Shown piece by piece: positions 33,500-42,105 of a stretch of DNA of 64,000 bases. The stretch is taken from positions 496,001 to 560,000 of the forward strand of contig NZ_FWXT01000003.1 in assembly GCF_900176535.1 (NCBI RefSeq), read 5' to 3'. Under the pieces are notes generated by a model. That model made no database searches. It had not been told where the DNA came from and saw only the letters and a list, made by a program, of their open reading frames with translations. This DNA comes from Pedobacter africanus (GTDB taxonomy: Bacteria > Bacteroidota > Bacteroidia > Sphingobacteriales > Sphingobacteriaceae). The translations under genes were made by a program, and so were the position numbers. Each line of letters opens with the position of its first letter. The first letter of the stretch is position 1.

Positions 33500-34705
33500 A
33501 TGCGCAAAAAATTACACGATAGGATAGCAGCTTTTAAAGATGCTACGGCAATTAAGGAAAAAGGTTTATACCCATATTTCCGTGCAATAGAATCAGGTCA
33601 GGACACAGAAGTAATGATAGATGGGAAGAAGGTGCTGATGTTTGGCTCTAACTCCTATCTTGGGCTGACTAACCACCCTAAAATTAAAGAAGCCTCCAAA
33701 GCTGCAATTGATAAATATGGCACAGGATGTGCCGGTTCAAGATTTTTAAACGGTACACTCGACATTCATATTGAACTGGAGCGCAGACTTGCTACCTATG
33801 TAGGGAAAGAAGCTGCAGTATTGTTTAGCACCGGTTTCCAGGTAAACCTGGGCGTCATCTCCTGCTTGCTTGACAGGAACGATTACCTCATTCTGGATGA
33901 ATATGACCATGCTTCTATCATCGATGGAAGCCGGCTATCCTTCTCGCGCTCCATAAAATATGCGCATAACGATATGGACGACCTGCGCAAAAAACTGAGC
34001 AGGCTCCCTGAAGATGCTGCAAAACTGATTGTTGCCGATGGAATATTCAGTATGGAGGGTGACCTCGTGAACTTACCTGAGATTGTAAGCATAGCAGATG
34101 AATTTGGCGCAAACATCATGATGGACGATGCCCATAGCTTAGGGGTGATCGGGCTGAACGGAGCAGGTACTGCTTCTCATTTCGGACTCACAGATAAGGT
34201 TGACCTGATTATGGGTACTTTTAGTAAATCGCTGGCCTCTTTGGGCGGTTTCATTGCAGGAACAGAAGAGACCATTGAATTTGTAAAACACCGGGCGCGC
34301 TCTTTAATGTTCAGTGCAAGTATGCCTCCTGGTGCTGTGGCTAGCGTAATTGCCGCGCTTGATATCATTGAAGCTGAACCTGAGCGTATCGATAAGCTTT
34401 GGGCCAATACCAATCATGCCAAGAAACTGCTTGTGGAAGCAGGATTTGATATCGGACATACAGACAGCCCGATTATTCCGGTTTATATCAGGGATAACGA
34501 CAAGACTTTCCTGGTGACCAATATCCTGAACCAGAACGGCATTTTTGTAAACCCTGTGGTATCTCCTGCGGTGCCATCTGATTCTTCATTGATCAGGTTC
34601 TCGCTGATGGCCACCCATACTTTTGAACAGATTGAAGAAGCGGTAGAAAAACTGTCGGCCGCGGCCAAAGAAGTACAGGTAAAGTCGTTTCAGGAAACCA
34701 TTTAA
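33500..34705 (+). CDS. spt: Serine palmitoyltransferase
   Basis: A PLP-dependent alpha-oxoamine synthase that condenses L-serine with a fatty acyl thioester to 3-ketosphinganine, the first step of sphingolipid synthesis. The 401 residues match soluble bacterial SPT. Seen: 'MFGSNSYLGLTNHPKI', 'GTGCAGSRFLNGTLDIHIELE', His in 'EYDHASIIDG', 'MMDDAHSLGVIG', and the PLP-lysine in 'GTFSKSLASLGGFIAG'. KBL and AONS enzymes are close relatives, but the Bacteroidota context and the two downstream genes support SPT. It heads a three-gene operon with a well-formed promoter. Confidence 0.92.
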   Translation: MRKKLHDRIAAFKDATAIKEKGLYPYFRAIESGQDTEVMIDGKKVLMFGSNSYLGLTNHPKIKEASKAAIDKYGTGCAGSRFLNGTLDIHIELERRLATYVGKEAAVLFSTGFQVNLGVISCLLDRNDYLILDEYDHASIIDGSRLSFSRSIKYAHNDMDDLRKKLSRLPEDAAKLIVADGIFSMEGDLVNLPEIVSIADEFGANIMMDDAHSLGVIGLNGAGTASHFGLTDKVDLIMGTFSKSLASLGGFIAGTEETIEFVKHRARSLMFSASMPPGAVASVIAALDIIEAEPERIDKLWANTNHAKKLLVEAGFDIGHTDSPIIPVYIRDNDKTFLVTNILNQNGIFVNPVVSPAVPSDSSLIRFSLMATHTFEQIEEAVEKLSAAAKEVQVKSFQETI

Positions 34706-34736
34706 GTGCAATACCCTCAACCAAACCATAAACCAA

Positions 34737-35882
34737 ATGAAGCACATTGTTGCCGTTAGCTCCAAAAAACAGCTAGCAACATTTATTGATTTTCCGCATG
34801 AGTTATACAAAGCAGATCCAAACTATGTTCCGGAGCTGTTCATTGCGCAGCGCGATCTTTTAAGCCCAACGCATCCCTTTCACAAACACTCTTCACTGCA
34901 GTGTTTTTTACTTTATGAGGGAGAACGGGTTATTGGCAGGATCGCGGCTATCCTGAACAACAGTCATAATACCATGAACAACGCCAGCGATGGTTTTTTT
35001 GGTTTTTTTGATTGTATAAATGATCAGGATTCGGCAAACCTTTTGCTGGATACAGCTGCTAAATGGCTGGAAGATAAAGGGGTTAAAGAAAAGATGATTG
35101 GTCCTGTAAACTTTTCTACCAATGAATCCTGTGGTTTATTGATACAAGGCTTTGATATGCCGCCAGTGGTGATGATGCCTTATAATGCCAGCTACTACCC
35201 TGCTTTACTGGAAGGTTGGGGCATGCGGAAGCAGGTAGACCTGATTGCCTGGAGATTTAACGGCGATAATTATGACGATCGTTCTGTACAACTTATGGGT
35301 CGTTTGGAAGACCGTCTGAAACGCAATAACATCGTGATACGCAAGATCAACCTGAAGAATTTTAAGCAGGAAGCGGCTGCCTTGCGGGAGGTGTACAATA
35401 AGGCCTGGGATAAGAACATGGGTTTTGTTCCTTTAAATGATGAGGAGTTTGATTACCAGGCCAAAGACCTGAAGCTGGTTTTAGACCCTGATTTTTGCCT
35501 GGTAGCCGAACAGGATGGCAAATTGGTAGGCTTCGGGGCTGCCATTCCGGATATGAACCAGATCCAGATCAAAATTAAGAAAGGAAGGCTTTTGCCTACC
35601 GGGATCTTTAAATTGCTGTTCGGAAAGAAAAAGGTAAAAGGCATCAGGATATTGCTGCTGGGCGTAATTGATGGTTACCGTAAAATGGGTATTGAAGCCT
35701 GCATTTACGGCAGGATCATTAAAGCCTATCGTGAAAAAGGCATGGAGTATGCCGAGGCTTCCTGGACCCTGGAACACAATGACCTGGTAAACAATGCCAT
35801 CATTGCCATTAAGGGCGATCCTTATAAAAAATATAGAATTTACGAGAGAGCGCTTCGAGCGCCTGAAACGCTGAGCGCATAG
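34737..35882 (+). CDS. GNAT-family N-acyltransferase, candidate bacterial ceramide synthase
   Basis: A 381-residue protein of the YghO/GNAT-like acyltransferase group. No signal peptide. The C-terminal half carries the GNAT-like fold ('PDFCLVAEQDGKLVGFGAAIPDMNQIQIKIKKGRL' and 'ILLLGVIDGYRKMGIEACIYGRIIKAYREKGMEYAEASWTLEHNDLVNNAI'). The N-terminal half ('FIDFPHELYKADPNYVPEL', 'GPVNFSTNESCGLLIQGF') is typical of the group. In Caulobacter, a protein of this type encoded near SPT is the ceramide synthase (bCerS) that N-acylates the sphingoid base. The position 31 bp after spt supports the same role here. The role is inference; the family is clear. Confidence 0.8.
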   Translation: MKHIVAVSSKKQLATFIDFPHELYKADPNYVPELFIAQRDLLSPTHPFHKHSSLQCFLLYEGERVIGRIAAILNNSHNTMNNASDGFFGFFDCINDQDSANLLLDTAAKWLEDKGVKEKMIGPVNFSTNESCGLLIQGFDMPPVVMMPYNASYYPALLEGWGMRKQVDLIAWRFNGDNYDDRSVQLMGRLEDRLKRNNIVIRKINLKNFKQEAAALREVYNKAWDKNMGFVPLNDEEFDYQAKDLKLVLDPDFCLVAEQDGKLVGFGAAIPDMNQIQIKIKKGRLLPTGIFKLLFGKKKVKGIRILLLGVIDGYRKMGIEACIYGRIIKAYREKGMEYAEASWTLEHNDLVNNAIIAIKGDPYKKYRIYERALRAPETLSA

Positions 35883-35902
35883 CGCATGTACGCATAAAAT
35901 AA

Positions 35903-36895
35903 ATGAGCAAGAAAAAGGTATTGATTACTGGTGCAAGTGGATTTGTGGGATACCACCTGATTGAAGCTGCTTTGAATGCAGGCCTGGAGGTATATGCGGC
36001 TGTCCGCAAAAGCAGCGAGGTGTCACATCTCAAAGCATTTGATGTACATTACACAGATCTGGACTACAGTTCTGTAGCCAGCCTTAAACAGGAACTGGAA
36101 GAAAAGCAATACCATTATATCATCCACGCAGCAGGCATTACAAAGGCTAAAACAAAAGAGGTATATGACCAGATCAATGCCATGTATACCAAAAATCTGG
36201 CAATAGCGGCAAATACTGCAAATATCCTGCTCGAAAAATTCATCTTTGTAAGCAGTCTGGCTGCATTGGGCCCCTTGGAAGACTTATCTGCCGAAATACA
36301 GGACAGCAGCATTGCCCACCCGGTAACCCATTACGGCGCCAGTAAAAAGCTGGCTGAGCAATACCTCGCTGATTTTAAAAATCTCCCGCTACTTATTATC
36401 CGGCCTACAGCAGTTTACGGGCCAAGGGAAAAAGATCTCTTTATTCTTTTCGACAGCATAAATAAAGGACTTGAACCCCATATTGGTCGTTTTAAACAGC
36501 AATTGAGCTTTGTTTACGTGAAAGACCTGGCCAGAGTCATCATCAAGGCCTTGAGCCTCCCTATGGTTCAGCAGCAATACAATATTTCAGATGGTGCAGT
36601 TTACGACCGTTATGCACTTGCCAGCTGTACCAAAAAGGCCCTGAACAGGAAAACCTTTAAGTTTCATTTACCCGTAATGCTGGTTTCGGGAATGGCAGCT
36701 TTTATGGATTTTATTTATGCGGGAAGCAAAAACACCCCAACACTGAACAAGGAAAAAATGGCCGAACTCACTGCCGTCAACTGGGCCTGCAATATCGAAA
36801 GGGCGAAGGCTGATCTGGGTTACGAACCCGAATACGACCTGGAAAAAGGTGTCATGCAAACCGTTAAGTGGTATAAACTGAATAATTGGTTATAA
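35903..36895 (+). CDS. NAD(P)-dependent epimerase/reductase, candidate ceramide reductase
   Basis: A 330-residue extended short-chain dehydrogenase. The cofactor site is 'VLITGASGFVGYHLIEAAL' (residues 5-23), the active-site YxxxK is 'YGASKKLAEQYL', preceded by 'KFIFVSSLAALGP', and 'IIRPTAVYGPREKD' follows. In Caulobacter, an epimerase-like reductase (CerR) encoded with SPT and the ceramide synthase reduces the 3-keto group. The gene starts 20 bp after the GNAT gene and closes the operon, which supports that role. A nucleotide-sugar epimerase is the alternative. Confidence 0.8.
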   Translation: MSKKKVLITGASGFVGYHLIEAALNAGLEVYAAVRKSSEVSHLKAFDVHYTDLDYSSVASLKQELEEKQYHYIIHAAGITKAKTKEVYDQINAMYTKNLAIAANTANILLEKFIFVSSLAALGPLEDLSAEIQDSSIAHPVTHYGASKKLAEQYLADFKNLPLLIIRPTAVYGPREKDLFILFDSINKGLEPHIGRFKQQLSFVYVKDLARVIIKALSLPMVQQQYNISDGAVYDRYALASCTKKALNRKTFKFHLPVMLVSGMAAFMDFIYAGSKNTPTLNKEKMAELTAVNWACNIERAKADLGYEPEYDLEKGVMQTVKWYKLNNWL

Positions 36896-36908
36896 AGTAT
36901 TTTTTGCT

Positions 36909-36947
36909 TAAAATTGTTGAGCATATACCCTGTGATTAACAATTTTA
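36909..36947. promoter_or_regulatory. 10-bp inverted repeat upstream of the zinc-ribbon gene
   Basis: TAAAATTGTT (36909-36918) and AACAATTTTA (36938-36947) are perfect reverse complements 19 nt apart. They lie between the reductase stop and the ATG at 36956. Could be an operator or a weak terminator. Confidence 0.45.
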
Positions 36948-36955
36948 CTGTCTAA

Positions 36956-38317
36956 ATGGCCAAAGAAATTAAGGTAATTAAATGCCCGCAATGTGGCAGC
37001 ACTGCCAAAACTGAGCTTAAACCGGATTTTTATCGTTGCAATAACTGTCATACCGAGTATTTTCTGGACAATGATGATGTAACCATCAATTACAATCACA
37101 ATTTTAACCACAACCTCAATTTACCCTTTAATAACGACAGCAGTAAAAAGGTTATCAAAGTAATTGCCCTTATTATTGGGGTATTTATTGTACTGACCAT
37201 ACTGATCAATGTGATCTCTGCCATCTTTAGTCCCAAATCTGTTGCCACCACCTCTTCCGTTTATTCTACCGGACCAGCCCCGGCCGAAGAAACCGGCTTT
37301 TCGGCCAGCAGATATAGTCCTGACCTTTTTATACAAGCAGGCAGCGATGCCGCAATAGCTATTGTAGCTGAAGACAGGCGTTACAAAGCAAAATCTGAAG
37401 TGCAAAAGGATGGTGTTTATATTGCATTTTATACGCCAGGCAAAGGGCTGGTTGCAGAACATAAAGTTGAGGGAACACATGTCTCTACATCAGATATTAA
37501 ATTCCGTACCTTCAGTGATGGTAATCTGTATGTGATTGCCAATAAAAGCACCCTGTACGTGGTAGATAAAAGCACTTTAAAATTAACAGATGCCGGCAAA
37601 AAGTTTTTCAGCGCTAAAGAAGAACTCCAGGTAGGTGTAGCTACAATCGAGTTTGTTTACGAGGACAATGGTGATGGTCTGATACTGCTCACCAATGATG
37701 GAAAAAAATTGTACTACTATCCGTTGGTTCAAAAGCTCTATAATGAAAATAAGTATTATGAGGCCAGAAAAGGCTTCAGCTCGCTTTTGCCGGGCGCAAA
37801 AGAAAAGGTGATCCATGTTTTTACCCGAAAAAGCAGCGATTATCCGGAAGACAAGCTGCAGCTCATTAAGATCAGATATAAAGACAATGGCGCCGGGCCA
37901 AAAGATGTGGTCGACAACCTGAGCTGGGGCAAGGATTATGGTGGTTCGGGTATCTTTACCGACAGGGACCCTTATAAAAAGGTACTCTTTAGCGACTATA
38001 CCAGGCAGGCCGACCGGATTTTGGACTGGAAGGACCTGACACCGGGCAGGCTGTATTTTGAGCCAGAGGTGATGTTTGATGATGGCAGCGCATTGCTCAT
38101 CTCTTTTAAACCTGATGCCAATCCAAACAGCGGCTATAAACTCCAGCAGCTGAACAGCCAGACGGGAGCTGTAGAATGGACGGTCGATGAATCAAAGGGC
38201 TCGGAAATTAAAAGGATGATCAGGTATAAAAATGGTTTTATCGGAGTTACCAACGATGAAGAGCTCCTGCAGTTTGACGCTAAGGGTAAATTGACAAGCA
38301 CTTATAAAATTGAATAG
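36956..38317 (+). CDS. Zinc-ribbon membrane protein of unknown function
   Basis: A 453-residue protein. It opens with a zinc ribbon (CPQC at about residues 10-13 and CNNC at 28-31), then an Asn/His-rich linker ('TINYNHNFNHNLNLPFNN'), one transmembrane helix (about 66-90, 'VIALIIGVFIVLTILINVISAIF') and a large domain of roughly 330 residues. That domain contains repeated beta-strand segments ('GNLYVIANKSTLYVVDKSTLKL', 'DGLILLTNDGKKLYYYPL', 'KNGFIGVTNDEELLQFDAKGKL') resembling beta-propeller blades. The zinc ribbon is predicted cytoplasmic and the propeller periplasmic. It lies 3 bp before the SPFH gene and is probably its partner. I do not recognise a known function. Confidence 0.75.
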   Translation: MAKEIKVIKCPQCGSTAKTELKPDFYRCNNCHTEYFLDNDDVTINYNHNFNHNLNLPFNNDSSKKVIKVIALIIGVFIVLTILINVISAIFSPKSVATTSSVYSTGPAPAEETGFSASRYSPDLFIQAGSDAAIAIVAEDRRYKAKSEVQKDGVYIAFYTPGKGLVAEHKVEGTHVSTSDIKFRTFSDGNLYVIANKSTLYVVDKSTLKLTDAGKKFFSAKEELQVGVATIEFVYEDNGDGLILLTNDGKKLYYYPLVQKLYNENKYYEARKGFSSLLPGAKEKVIHVFTRKSSDYPEDKLQLIKIRYKDNGAGPKDVVDNLSWGKDYGGSGIFTDRDPYKKVLFSDYTRQADRILDWKDLTPGRLYFEPEVMFDDGSALLISFKPDANPNSGYKLQQLNSQTGAVEWTVDESKGSEIKRMIRYKNGFIGVTNDEELLQFDAKGKLTSTYKIE

Positions 38318-38320
38318 TTT

Positions 38321-39325
38321 ATGGGATTAGGGGATTTTTTTAAAAAACAGCTCAGTACTGTTATCGAATGGAAAGACCAGCAGCCAGAGTTACTGCTCTA
38401 TAAATTTCCTGCACCTACCGATGAGGTTAAAAATGCAAGTAAGTTGATTGTGGCACCGGGACAAGGTTGCATCCTGGTATATGAAGGTGAAATTAAAGGT
38501 TTTATTTCTGATGAAGGCCTGTTTGACCTGCAAACAGACAACCATCCTTTTATTACCAATCTGCTCAAATTGCGGCAACTGTTTGAAAGTGAGCACAAGC
38601 TGCGCATATATTTTTATCGGAAGGCTGATATTTTAAACCAGCCCTGGGGCACGCCATCGCCTGTAAAATACCTGGATGGTCAATATCACATTCCTGTTGA
38701 ACTCGGCGCCTACGGAAATTATTCCATGCGGATTGCGGATCCTTTATTGTTATTCAGGGATATTATCGGTTCGAGGAATGAATATACCACTGCCGATACA
38801 AAAGCCTTGCTCCTTTCACGTCTGCCACAAACGCTGATCTCTTATTTGGCCCAGTCGAAATTATCGTATTTGGATATTGACGCACAGCTGGACCGGCTTT
38901 CTTCAGATTTAAAAGCGCAATTGAATGCTGGTTTTTCGGACTTGGGCCTGGAGTTAAAGGATTTTAGGATTCAGGGAACTTCCTTTGATAAGGAAACCCA
39001 GCAACGGATAGGTAAAATTGCAGACATTACCGCCGAAAGCCGTGCGGCTGCCGAAGGTGGGTTAAGCTACCTGGAAATAGAAAAATTAAAAGCATTACGC
39101 GATGCCGCAAGAAACGAAGCCGGCCTGGCGGGCGCAGGTTTACAACTGGGCTTTGGAATGGACCTCGGTAAAACGCTGAATGATAAAAAAGAAGAACTTA
39201 CCGCGTACAGCACAACAACCGACCCTGTTGTGCAGTTACAGAAATTAAAATTACTCCTGGATGAAGATATCCTGACCCAGGAAGAATTTGACGCCAAAAA
39301 GAAAGAAATACTGAGTAAAATGTAG
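38321..39325 (+). CDS. SPFH-domain protein with C-terminal SHOCT segment
   Basis: A 334-residue protein of the SPFH/virion-core-like (YdjI-type) family. No membrane helix. The SPFH-like region runs from 'LIVAPGQGCILVYEGEIKGFISDEGLFDLQTDNHPF' to 'LNAGFSDLGLELKDFRIQGTSFDKETQQRIGKIADITAES'. A Gly/Ala/Leu segment ('EAGLAGAGLQLGFGMDLG') and a SHOCT motif ('QLQKLKLLLDEDILTQEEFDAKKKEILSKM') close the protein. Such proteins oligomerise, often next to zinc-ribbon membrane proteins, and may organise membrane domains. The 3-bp spacing to the upstream gene supports a two-component complex. The gene ends 2 bp from the convergent xseB stop. Confidence 0.85.
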   Translation: MGLGDFFKKQLSTVIEWKDQQPELLLYKFPAPTDEVKNASKLIVAPGQGCILVYEGEIKGFISDEGLFDLQTDNHPFITNLLKLRQLFESEHKLRIYFYRKADILNQPWGTPSPVKYLDGQYHIPVELGAYGNYSMRIADPLLLFRDIIGSRNEYTTADTKALLLSRLPQTLISYLAQSKLSYLDIDAQLDRLSSDLKAQLNAGFSDLGLELKDFRIQGTSFDKETQQRIGKIADITAESRAAAEGGLSYLEIEKLKALRDAARNEAGLAGAGLQLGFGMDLGKTLNDKKEELTAYSTTTDPVVQLQKLKLLLDEDILTQEEFDAKKKEILSKM

Positions 39326-39327
39326 TG

Positions 39328-39537
39328 TTAGCCAGCTGGGTTTTCCATTTGTTTGATGATTTTGTTCACTTCAGTCTCTGTAGCCCTTAATTTGGTCTGG
39401 CAAAATTCTATCAGCTCTGATGCCCGCTTTACTTTTTCTGCAAGTATATCTACCGATACCGATTCGGTTTCTATCTCCAGCGCAATTGCGGTCAGCTCCT
39501 TATAGGCCAATTCATAGGTCAAATCCGTTGTCTTCAT
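39328..39537 (-). CDS. xseB: Exodeoxyribonuclease VII small subunit
   Basis: The 69-residue small subunit of exonuclease VII, which with XseA degrades single-stranded DNA in both directions. The helical hairpin signature is seen in 'TYELAYKELTAIALEIETESVSVDILAEKVKRASELIEFCQTKLRATE'. It overlaps the end of xseA by 26 bp, a usual coupled arrangement. Confidence 0.93.
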   Translation of the reverse strand: MKTTDLTYELAYKELTAIALEIETESVSVDILAEKVKRASELIEFCQTKLRATETEVNKIIKQMENPAG

Positions 39538-40906
39538 TTATAGCGGTTTTAGCTTTTACTATTGTTTTAATTTCTGATGCGGCCAGACGTACGGTAAGTT
39601 CGCTGCCTGGCTCAATCTGATCGGCATTGGCGGCAATCCTGCCGTTTACTTTAAGGACGGCAAATCCTTTGTTCAATATGTTTTGCGGGCTCATTAGCCT
39701 GACCACCGATTGAAAATGGCCAATATATCCTTTTTTATTGGCAAAATAGATCCTGTTGTAGGACTGTAGATTACTGATGATATTGCTGAGATCTTTTTGC
39801 CGGTTGGAAATGACAATCTTAGGATTGGTAAGCACCAGCCTGGATAAGTTCAAAATACTCCGGTGCTGTTCGTTCAGCAGTTCCTTGGTGGTATTGATGG
39901 TTTGCTGCTTAAATTTTACCAGCTGGTCTTTATGGTAATTGATGAGCTGGTAGGTTTTGATGAGCATCATTTTTTGCATGCTCAACAGGCTTTCTTCAAA
40001 AGCCCTGTTATGTGCAATGATCAGTTCTGCCGCTTTTGTAGGCGTTTTTGTTGCCGTATGTGCCATTAAATCTGCAATGGTCTCATTTTTCTGGTGTCCG
40101 ATACCGGTAATGACCGGGATAGGAAATTTAGCGATGGCCCGGCTCAGGTCATAATTGTCGAAGATCAGGAAATCGGTTTGTGCCCCTCCGCCCCTGATGA
40201 TGAATAAGGCATCGTAGGCTTTTCCGGACTGGAACACTTCTACTATTTTTGCCAGGAACTGCCTGGCATTGGCTTCTCCCTGTACCAGAGTAAAATAATC
40301 GTCTACCTGGAAGCGGTAACCAAAAGAATTGTTATCTAATGTATGTTTAAAGTCCTGATAACCTGCCGAAGTAGCTGAAGAAATTACCGCAATATGCTGG
40401 ACCACCTTATTCAGGCTCAAGCTGTTGTTGCGGGTAAGGTACTGTTCTCCGGATTTTCGTATGAATTCTGGGTTTTCACGGAGCAGACGTTCCAGTGTTT
40501 CTTTACGTTGCTGCTCAAACAGCCCCAATGTGAAATTGGTATCAATATCCAGGAGGTTGAGCTGCAGACCAAATGCAGGGGTATACTGTACGGCAACCTG
40601 TACAAGTACATTGATATCGTTACGGAACCTCTGCCCTGTTACCCTTTCAAAATTGGCAATGTTAATGGAAGCATTGCCCCAGGCCCTGCCCATTATTTTT
40701 GTTATGATCCTGCTGGATGACCGGTCTTTTTCTACCAGCTCAAAGTAATGGTAGTTACGCTGCGCCTTATAGGTGTGACTGGTCACATCCGCTATTACCC
40801 AAAAGGTCCTGCCGCCGAAAGCGCCTTCAAGCGTTTGCCTGATCTGCTCAGTCAGCTCAGAAAGCCGGATAGCGGCGGGCTTAGATGGATACGAGTGAAC
40901 TTCCAT
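39512..40906 (-). CDS. xseA: Exodeoxyribonuclease VII large subunit
   Basis: A 464-residue catalytic subunit. The N-terminal OB-fold contains 'FWVIADVTSHTYKAQRNYHYFELVEKD'. The nuclease domain shows 'IAVISSATSAGYQDFKHTL', 'ALFIIRGGGAQTDFLIFDNYDLSRAIAKFPIPVITGIGHQKNETIADLMAHTATKTPTKAAELI', characteristic of XseA. A long coiled-coil helix (about 320-400) and a C-terminal barrel ('NILNKGFAVLKVNGRIA') follow. Three nearby ATGs are possible (40918, 40912, 40906); I use the last, which reduces overlap with the LD-carboxypeptidase gene to 26 bp. The run LD-carboxypeptidase, xseA, xseB is fully overlapping. Confidence 0.95.
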   Translation of the reverse strand: MEVHSYPSKPAAIRLSELTEQIRQTLEGAFGGRTFWVIADVTSHTYKAQRNYHYFELVEKDRSSSRIITKIMGRAWGNASINIANFERVTGQRFRNDINVLVQVAVQYTPAFGLQLNLLDIDTNFTLGLFEQQRKETLERLLRENPEFIRKSGEQYLTRNNSLSLNKVVQHIAVISSATSAGYQDFKHTLDNNSFGYRFQVDDYFTLVQGEANARQFLAKIVEVFQSGKAYDALFIIRGGGAQTDFLIFDNYDLSRAIAKFPIPVITGIGHQKNETIADLMAHTATKTPTKAAELIIAHNRAFEESLLSMQKMMLIKTYQLINYHKDQLVKFKQQTINTTKELLNEQHRSILNLSRLVLTNPKIVISNRQKDLSNIISNLQSYNRIYFANKKGYIGHFQSVVRLMSPQNILNKGFAVLKVNGRIAANADQIEPGSELTVRLAASEIKTIVKAKTAINEDNGFDL

Positions 40907-41900
40907 TGACATCAACATTAAGCACGTGTTTTGCTCCGCACTTCAATGCAAAGTTATTCTTTTGGTGACCTACCGGAAAATCAAAACATACCGGATACTC
41001 ATATTCTCTTATTTTTTCGGAAATGAGTTCATATACTGTCTTTCCAAACTCATCACCGGTATCGTCAGGTTTAACTTTAAAGCCCCCTATGATCAGTCCC
41101 TTTAAATTGTCTAGTTTACCGCTGCGTTTCAGGTTCCAGAACATCCGGTCTATGCTGTACAGGTACTCGCCTGTATCTTCTACAAAAAGTATTTTGCCTC
41201 CGGTATGGATGTCCGATTTGCTTGCAGCGAGGGTTTCGATAATGCTGAGGTTGCCGCCGATTAGCGTAGCCTCTGCCCTGCCATATTTATTATAGGTTGA
41301 TGGGGAGCCTGTGTACTTTACAGCCTGGCCGCTTAATACCTGTTTGATAGAGAGTATAGTTTCAATTTGTATGGGCTCTGCAAGGGTCCAGTCTGACGGA
41401 AAACTGTTGCACATTTTGGAATGTATGGAAGCCACATTGAGCTGGCGGTTTAAATGACAATGAAATACGGTAATGTCGCTAAAGCCGATGATCCATTTGG
41501 GGTTTTGTTTAAATCTGCTGAAATCAAGCCGGTCAATGATCCTGACAGCGCCATAGCCGCCACGGGCACACATGATTGCCTTAATGTCCGGATTGTCCAG
41601 CATTCCCTGAAAATCCGCCGCCCGTTCGTCGTCTGTGCCACCCAGACTGAAATCCCTTTTCCCTATGGTATTGCCGGTAAGCACTTTAAATCCCCAGCTT
41701 TCCATCAACTGTACTGAAGGCAGAATTTCCTCCGCTGTAATGTAACCTGCCGGTGAGGTAATGCCAATGGTATCGCCAGGCCTAAGGTATGGAGGGATCA
41801 TAATCTCTTTTACAGATTCAGGCTCATTGCCCCAGGTATTAAAGGTACTGAGGCTTGCACCGGTTGTAAGAACGAATGATAGAAAGTGTTTACGGTTCAT
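40881..41900 (-). CDS. S66 family LD-carboxypeptidase
   Basis: A 339-residue serine peptidase of family S66 (LdcA/MccF-like), which removes the terminal D-Ala from L,D-linked muropeptides in cell-wall recycling. Motifs: 'RPGDTIGITSPAG', 'IMCARGGYGAVRIIDRLDFSRF', the nucleophile region 'WIIGFSDITVFHCHLNRQL', the Glu region 'ILFVEDTGEYLYSIDRMFWNL', and the His region 'FDFPVGHQKNNFALKCG'. The N-terminus (MNRKHFLSFVLTTGASLSTFNTWG) looks like a signal peptide, so it may act in the periplasm, unlike cytoplasmic E. coli LdcA. Its 3' end overlaps the xseA start. Confidence 0.93.
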   Translation of the reverse strand: MNRKHFLSFVLTTGASLSTFNTWGNEPESVKEIMIPPYLRPGDTIGITSPAGYITAEEILPSVQLMESWGFKVLTGNTIGKRDFSLGGTDDERAADFQGMLDNPDIKAIMCARGGYGAVRIIDRLDFSRFKQNPKWIIGFSDITVFHCHLNRQLNVASIHSKMCNSFPSDWTLAEPIQIETILSIKQVLSGQAVKYTGSPSTYNKYGRAEATLIGGNLSIIETLAASKSDIHTGGKILFVEDTGEYLYSIDRMFWNLKRSGKLDNLKGLIIGGFKVKPDDTGDEFGKTVYELISEKIREYEYPVCFDFPVGHQKNNFALKCGAKHVLNVDVNGSSLVSI

Positions 41901-42105
41901 TTTTCTCGGACTGTTTGGACAGACAATTATAAGGCTTATTGCCGATAATTTTTGGAAATTTACTCAATCGTTTTCGTAATTTTTTTGGTGAAACGAGCAG
42001 TTTTTCAGGCAAATTGTATTTTAAGAAAGGTATATTTAGCTACAAACTTGGGTGGTCTTGACAGAAATGCGGTTACAGGCCCAATAATTATTTTAACCAG
42101 ATATA

